DNA of 9,494 nt. Origin: Hydrogenophaga sp. (GTDB lineage: Bacteria > Pseudomonadota > Gammaproteobacteria > Burkholderiales > Burkholderiaceae_C). A model generated the notes under the pieces. It saw nothing but the letters and a program-made list of their open reading frames with translations. It made no database searches and had not been told where the DNA came from. Position numbers and translations under genes: made by a program. Of the stretch, positions 5,790-9,494 are shown piece after piece (the first letter of the stretch is position 1; every line of letters starts with the position of its first letter). The stretch spans positions 1-9,494 of the forward strand of contig JAGXRS010000115.1 of the NCBI GenBank assembly GCA_018335615.1. The letters are read 5' to 3'.

Positions 5790-6677
5790 ATGGCCTGGTT
5801 GAAAGAATTTCCCTCGCTGGGGTCCGACGCGCTCGGTGAGATCCGGCGCACGGTGGACGGCGCCTTTCGCGGTTTCACGCGCGAGCACGGCGAGACGATG
5901 GAGCGCCTGTTTGATCCACTGCGCGATTTCCTGCTGGCATCCGAGCGCCTGCTCACGCAGTCGCCCTGGCCGCTGGTGGTGGGCGGCATCGCGCTGATCG
6001 CCTGGCTCGCCTCGCGCTCGCACAAGATCGTGATCGGCACCGTTCTCACCCTGCTGCTGATCGGCTTCTTCGGCATGTGGGCCGACACCATGAAGACCAT
6101 CTCGATGATCTTCGTCTGCACCGTGGTGGCACTGGTGGTGGGCCTGCCGCTGGGCATTGCCATGAGCCGCTGGGACCGGCTGCAGCGGGTGGTCAACCCC
6201 ACGCTGGACGTGATGCAGACCATGCCGAGTTTTGTGTACCTGATTCCGGTGGTGATGCTGCTGGGCATTGGCCGTGTGCCGGGCCTGATCGCGGTGGTGA
6301 TCTACGCCATTCCGCCGGTGATCCGCTTCACCAACCTGGGTATCCGCCTGGTCGACAAAGACCTGCTGGAGGCGGCCGATGCGTTCGGCTCGTCCACCTG
6401 GCAGAAGATGCGACAGGTGCAGTTGCCGCTGGCGCTGCCCACCATCATGGCCGGCGTCAATCAGACCATCATGCTGTCGCTGGCCATGGTCGTGATTGCG
6501 TCGATGATCGGCGTGCAGGGCCTGGGCCAGCCGGTGCTCAAGGCGATTTCGAACCAGTACTTCACCATGGGCGTGTTCAACGGCCTGGCCATCGTGGGTA
6601 TTGCGATCATCTTTGACCGCGTGTCGCAGGCTTACGGCAAGCGGCTGCAACGGCATCTGGAGGTGGTCCATGGTTGA
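5790..6677 (+). CDS. proW: Quaternary-amine ABC transporter permease (ProW/OpuAB family)
   Basis: A 295-residue inner-membrane permease of the betaine importer. The first 58 or so residues are hydrophilic. Hydrophobic segments follow at about 60-75, 79-97, 103-124, 148-160, 164-180, 217-240 and 262-277. The ABC permease domain starts near the MWADTMKTISM region. The cytoplasmic coupling helix is recognisable as EAADAFGSSTWQKMRQVQLP followed by LALPTIMAG (about 194-222), the EAA motif that contacts the ATPase. It is shorter than E. coli ProW (about 354), mainly in the N-terminal part. The start at 5790 is fixed by AAGGAG 6-7 nt upstream; the same frame is open upstream to 5709 but without family character. 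It probably acts as a homodimer. Its last 8 nt overlap the ATPase gene, so the two are translationally coupled. Confidence 0.93.
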   Translation: MAWLKEFPSLGSDALGEIRRTVDGAFRGFTREHGETMERLFDPLRDFLLASERLLTQSPWPLVVGGIALIAWLASRSHKIVIGTVLTLLLIGFFGMWADTMKTISMIFVCTVVALVVGLPLGIAMSRWDRLQRVVNPTLDVMQTMPSFVYLIPVVMLLGIGRVPGLIAVVIYAIPPVIRFTNLGIRLVDKDLLEAADAFGSSTWQKMRQVQLPLALPTIMAGVNQTIMLSLAMVVIASMIGVQGLGQPVLKAISNQYFTMGVFNGLAIVGIAIIFDRVSQAYGKRLQRHLEVVHG

Positions 6678-7791
6678 CGCGCAAACCGCATGGATGGCAA
6701 CACCCACCGCTGCGGCCGGGGCTGCTGCGGCCGGCATTTCCATCCGCCATCTCTACAAGATCTTCGGCCCCACGCCCGAGAAGTTTCTCGGGCCGGTGCG
6801 GGACGGCATGAGCAAGCAGGAGCTGCGCGACGTGCACGGCCATGTGCTGGGCCTGCGGGACATCAACATCGACATGCCCGCTGGCGGCATCCAGGTGGTG
6901 ATGGGGCTTTCAGGTTCCGGCAAGAGCACGCTGATCCGCCACATCAACCGCCTGATCGATCCCACGGCCGGTGAACTGCTGGTGCAGGTGAAGGGCCAGC
7001 CGGTGGATGTGATGAAGATGAACCCGCGCGAGCTGCTGCGTTTTCGCCGCCAGCAGACCGCCATGGTGTTCCAGAAGTTCGCGCTGTTCCCTCACTTCAC
7101 CGTGCTGGAGAACGCCGGATACGGCCTGCAGGTGCAGGGCGTGGCGCGCAAGCAGCGGCGCGACAACGCCATGCGCTGGATCGAACGGGTGGGGCTCAAG
7201 GGTTACGAAGACAACTACCCCAACCAGCTTTCGGGTGGCATGCAGCAACGCGTGGGCCTGGCCCGGGCGTTGAGCAACGACGCGCCGGTGCTGCTGATGG
7301 ACGAGGCGTTTTCCGCGCTCGACCCGCTGATCCGCAGTGACATGCAGAGCGTGCTGCTGGACCTTCAGCAGGAGATTGGCAAGACCATCGTCTTCATCAC
7401 GCACGACCTGGACGAGGCGCTGCGCCTGGGCGACCGCATCGCCATCCTGCGCGACGGCGAGGTGGTGCAGCAGGGCACGGGCCAGCAGATCGTGCTCAAG
7501 CCGGCGGACGACTACATCGCCAGCTTTGTGCGCGACGTGAACCGCGGCCGCGTGATCCGCTGCCGCACGCTGATGTTGCCTGGTGCGCGTGTCGATGGCC
7601 CGGACGTGGACCCCGGCCTGGTGATCGAAGAGGCGGCGCGGCTGCTCAGCGCCGAGAGCAAGGAAGCCGCCAACGTGGTCAACAGCAAGGGCCGGCACCT
7701 GGGCACCATCAGCATGGGCGATATCATCGGCGCCATCGTGCCGCCGAACCCGGAGCCTGTGCCGCAGGCGGGGCTGGTCGAAGCGCACTGA
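6670..7791 (+). CDS. proV: Quaternary-amine ABC transporter ATP-binding protein (ProV/OpuAA family)
   Basis: This 373-residue ATPase powers the importer. Residues 24-52 (HLYKIFGPTPEKF to the GMSKQEL region) are the N-terminal extension typical of ProV-like ATPases. Nucleotide-binding motifs are Walker A GLSGSGKST (79-87), Q-loop Gln135 in VFQKFALFPH, signature LSGGMQQR (187-194), Walker B VLLMDE (207-212), D-loop SALD and switch His245 in ITHDLDEA. A C-terminal segment (about 296-356, ending HLGTISMGDIIGAI) looks like one CBS module, and the protein then stops. E. coli ProV is about 400 residues with a fuller CBS region, so the second module is missing or degenerate here. The ATG at 6670 overlaps the proW stop by 8 nt and has GGAGG 6 nt upstream inside proW. 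A longer start at 6601 is a shadow. A strong terminator follows. Confidence 0.94.
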   Translation: MVDAQTAWMATPTAAAGAAAAGISIRHLYKIFGPTPEKFLGPVRDGMSKQELRDVHGHVLGLRDINIDMPAGGIQVVMGLSGSGKSTLIRHINRLIDPTAGELLVQVKGQPVDVMKMNPRELLRFRRQQTAMVFQKFALFPHFTVLENAGYGLQVQGVARKQRRDNAMRWIERVGLKGYEDNYPNQLSGGMQQRVGLARALSNDAPVLLMDEAFSALDPLIRSDMQSVLLDLQQEIGKTIVFITHDLDEALRLGDRIAILRDGEVVQQGTGQQIVLKPADDYIASFVRDVNRGRVIRCRTLMLPGARVDGPDVDPGLVIEEAARLLSAESKEAANVVNSKGRHLGTISMGDIIGAIVPPNPEPVPQAGLVEAH

Positions 7792-7838
7792 CGCACCAGC
7801 CTGGAGGCCAGTCGGGTGCCAGCGCAGTCGGCAGGCGC

Positions 7839-7875
7839 CATGAAAAAGGCGGACGCAAGGTCCGCCTTTTTCATG
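7839..7875. terminator. Bidirectional intrinsic terminator
   Basis: A perfect 16-bp inverted repeat (7839-7854 with 7860-7875) surrounds the 5-nt loop GCAAG. The core GGCGGAC/GTCCGCC is flanked by AAAAA on the left and TTTTT on the right, so each strand has a GC-rich stem ending in a T-run. It lies 47 nt after the proV stop and 12 nt before the convergent stop of the SH3-domain gene, serving both. Confidence 0.92.
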
Positions 7876-7887
7876 CGACGAAGGTGC

Positions 7888-8349
7888 TCACCAGCCCCAC
7901 AGCAGCTGCTTGGCGACCCAGCCGGTGTTGCCGTTGTCGCGCTCCACGCGCACCCAGTCGGACTTTTTCTCCCGCGTGCGCAGCAGTTCGCCGTATTCGG
8001 CCTTGCCGACGATGCGGTGCTGCGTGCCCGGTCCCTGGCGGATGTTGGCGGTCTTGGCCTTGACCACATGGTGGGGTGTGTTGCCGGTGAGCGAGCGCGC
8101 CACCCAGCCACGGTCGTTCTCGAAGTCGCTGACCTGCAGCCAGTTGCCCTGGCGCGCGAGCACCTTGAGCGGGTAACCCTTGCGCAGCTCCCACAGCACC
8201 TCGGTGTTGGTCCCGGGCCCCGAGCGCATGTTCAGCGTGCTGCCTTTCACGCTCACCATGTTCTGGGCGCTGGCGGTGCCGGTTGACAGCAGCGCCAGCC
8301 CGGTGACGAGTGCGGCGAGGGTGTGTCGAAAGCGGGGTGTGCGGGTCAT
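7888..8349 (-). CDS. Secreted protein with two bacterial SH3 domains
   Basis: A 153-residue exported protein. Residues 1-28 form a Sec signal peptide: basic RFRH, hydrophobic LAALVTGLALL, and a probable cut after TASA-28. The rest is two bacterial SH3 (SH3b) domains with almost no other sequence. The first spans about 32-87 (LNMRSGPGTNTEV, then GNWLQV and GWVARSL) and the second about 94-151 (ANIRQGPGTQHRIV, then SDWVRV and GWVAKQLL). Such domains commonly bind peptidoglycan or peptides, and no catalytic domain is attached, so an accessory or targeting role in the periplasm is inferred. The ATG at 8349 has AAGGAG 9 nt upstream. It lies 127 nt downstream of hpnE on the same strand and could be read from that transcript, although the gap leaves room for its own promoter. 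Specific function unknown. Confidence 0.88.
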   Translation of the reverse strand: MTRTPRFRHTLAALVTGLALLSTGTASAQNMVSVKGSTLNMRSGPGTNTEVLWELRKGYPLKVLARQGNWLQVSDFENDRGWVARSLTGNTPHHVVKAKTANIRQGPGTQHRIVGKAEYGELLRTREKKSDWVRVERDNGNTGWVAKQLLWGW

Positions 8350-8476
8350 GCGTGGGGGCTCCTTCGTGTGGGGTTGAACAGGCAGCGCCTGGGCGTTTTT
8401 GGCAGGAGCGAAAGACGCTCAGCTACTCAACAGGGAGGGAGAGCGGCGGGCGCCACAGGTTCCCCATCCACCCGCT

Positions 8477-9494
8477 TCAGTGCAACGCTTGGGCGGCGGC
8501 CAGCCCGCTGCGCACCGCACCTTCGAGTGTGGCGGGGTAGGGTCCGTCCACATAGTCGCCCGCTGCCAGCAGGCCGGGGGCAATGGCTTGCGGGGGGCGT
8601 TGCAGGCCGGGCGTGCAGGCAAAGGTGGCGCGCTTGTCCACCACCGTCTGGATGAGCTGCAGGCCGCTCAAGCCGAGTTGTCGCCGAGCCTGTTCCAGCA
8701 CCAGGGCCTGCAGTTCGTCGCGCTCGCCCACGCTGGCACTGATGACAAACGCCAGCACGCCCTGCGCGGCGGGATCGCCGGGGAACAGTTGCCCGCGGTC
8801 GAACACGAACTGCGCCGGGGCGCCGTGAGCATCGGGATCCGCCCGCAAGGCCAGCAGCGGGGCGACCAGGCGCACGCCGGGAGCCCAGGCATACACCGTG
8901 GTGATGGCGGTGAACGCCAGCGAGCCCGCGCATTCGGCCCAGTGGTGGAGGGCGCCCGACAGGGATGCGTCCCCGGCGGCTTGTGCCGCCTGCGCGGCCC
9001 CGTCCATGGCCTGCGCCGCCGGTCGGGCAGCGGTGGCCCAGACCACCCGGTCAAAATGCTCGCTCCAGCCATGGCCTTCCAGGGCCCAGCCGCTGTTTTC
9101 CCGTCGCAGCTGGCGCACCGGTGTGACCGCGCGCAGGTGCACCCGTTCGCCGTGCTGACGCGCCAGCCAGCCGGCCGCCGCCGTGGGCAGCAGGCTGCCC
9201 AGATCGGTGCGGGGCAGCAGCAAGGCCGAGGCGGCCCAGCGGCCATGGCCCTGTCCAAACAGCGCGTCACGCATCACCCGCAGAAACACCTGGGCGCTCG
9301 CATCGCGCGCCGGCAGGTTCAGGGCCGACACGCACAGTGGTTCGATGAGTTCGTCCATCACGCGCGTCGGCAAGGACGCACACAGGGCGGCAACGGTGAG
9401 CGATGGCTCACAGGCGAAGCCGGCGCGCTGCCAGTTCAATGAGGCGCGCACCAGCGACCAGCGTTCGCCCCACCGCCAGCCGCGGGCGGTGGCG
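8477..9494 (-). CDS. hpnE: Hydroxysqualene dehydroxylase, HpnE-like (N-terminus beyond the right edge)
   Basis: A FAD-dependent amine-oxidase/desaturase-fold enzyme read on the minus strand from beyond the right edge; 338 codons are visible. HpnE removes the hydroxyl group from hydroxysqualene to give squalene, the hopanoid precursor, after HpnC and HpnD. Supporting stretches are EPLCVSALNLPARDAS, LLPRTDLGSLLPTAAAGWL, the FDRVVWATAA strand and the C-terminal flavin-binding motif LLAAGDYVDGPYPATLEGA followed by VRSGLAAA. The N-terminal GxGxxG Rossmann motif, roughly the first 80-100 residues, must be outside the window. A GTG at 9451 could be taken as a start, but the frame is open from there to the edge (WRWGERWSLVRASLNW) with family-like sequence, so the gene is cut by the window, not short. 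Other carotenoid/squalene desaturase-like oxidoreductases are the main alternative. Confidence 0.78.
   Translation of the reverse strand, partial: ATARGWRWGERWSLVRASLNWQRAGFACEPSLTVAALCASLPTRVMDELIEPLCVSALNLPARDASAQVFLRVMRDALFGQGHGRWAASALLLPRTDLGSLLPTAAAGWLARQHGERVHLRAVTPVRQLRRENSGWALEGHGWSEHFDRVVWATAARPAAQAMDGAAQAAQAAGDASLSGALHHWAECAGSLAFTAITTVYAWAPGVRLVAPLLALRADPDAHGAPAQFVFDRGQLFPGDPAAQGVLAFVISASVGERDELQALVLEQARRQLGLSGLQLIQTVVDKRATFACTPGLQRPPQAIAPGLLAAGDYVDGPYPATLEGAVRSGLAAAQALH

Noticed and set aside
4668..6743. A 691-codon open frame on the minus strand across proX, proW and the start of proV.
   Set aside because: It is antisense to three well-supported genes, is His/Gln/Arg-rich as expected from complementary GC-biased codons, and has no recognisable domain.
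8406..8420. Hairpin GAGCG/CGCTC between hpnE and the SH3-domain gene, considered as an hpnE terminator.
   Set aside because: The stem is only 5 bp and no T-run follows directly on the minus strand.
8399..9442. A 347-codon plus-strand open frame opposite hpnE.
   Set aside because: It is a Gly/Arg/Gln-rich antisense shadow of the HpnE-like coding sequence.

Overview
The window is GC-rich, tightly packed chromosomal DNA with G/C-ending codons. Gene content and protein style fit a betaproteobacterium, most likely a member of the Comamonadaceae (Hydrogenophaga/Acidovorax-like). This placement is inferred from sequence style; there is no rRNA or other marker gene to prove it. I see no mobile element, tRNA, rRNA or CRISPR array. 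The longest gap between genes is 228 nt.

Left part (1-1695). On the minus strand an Hsp15-type S4 RNA-binding protein (hslR) overlaps by 14 nt the start of a gene that leaves the left edge. That gene looks like a tripartite tricarboxylate transporter (TctC/Bug-type) solute-binding protein. Divergent from hslR, on the plus strand, is an alpha/beta-fold hydrolase with an intact Ser-Asp-His triad.

Middle part (1785-4403). Ferrochelatase (hemH, minus strand, last step of haem synthesis) is convergent with the hydrolase. It is divergent from a HAD-family phosphatase, with essentially no DNA between the two start codons. A glutathione S-transferase follows the HAD gene 23 nt downstream.

Core operon (4404-7875). 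An AT-rich promoter region and a structured leader precede a complete quaternary-amine (glycine betaine/proline betaine/choline-type) ABC importer in the order binding protein, permease, ATPase (proX-proW-proV-like). ProX is a predicted lipoprotein that keeps the three-tryptophan cage and the disulfide of E. coli ProX. Hairpins lie between proX and proW. proW and proV overlap by 8 nt. ProV keeps only about one CBS module. The operon ends at a perfect 16-bp hairpin that can act as a terminator in both directions.

Right part (7888-9494), minus strand. A secreted protein made of two bacterial SH3 domains lies downstream of a FAD-dependent amine-oxidase-fold enzyme cut by the right edge. That enzyme is best read as hydroxysqualene dehydroxylase (hpnE, squalene/hopanoid synthesis).

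I do not see a clearly new multi-gene system. The most rewarding points for follow-up are the regulatory architecture of the betaine importer operon, the outer-membrane sorting signal on its binding protein, and the unresolved hemH/HAD start region.
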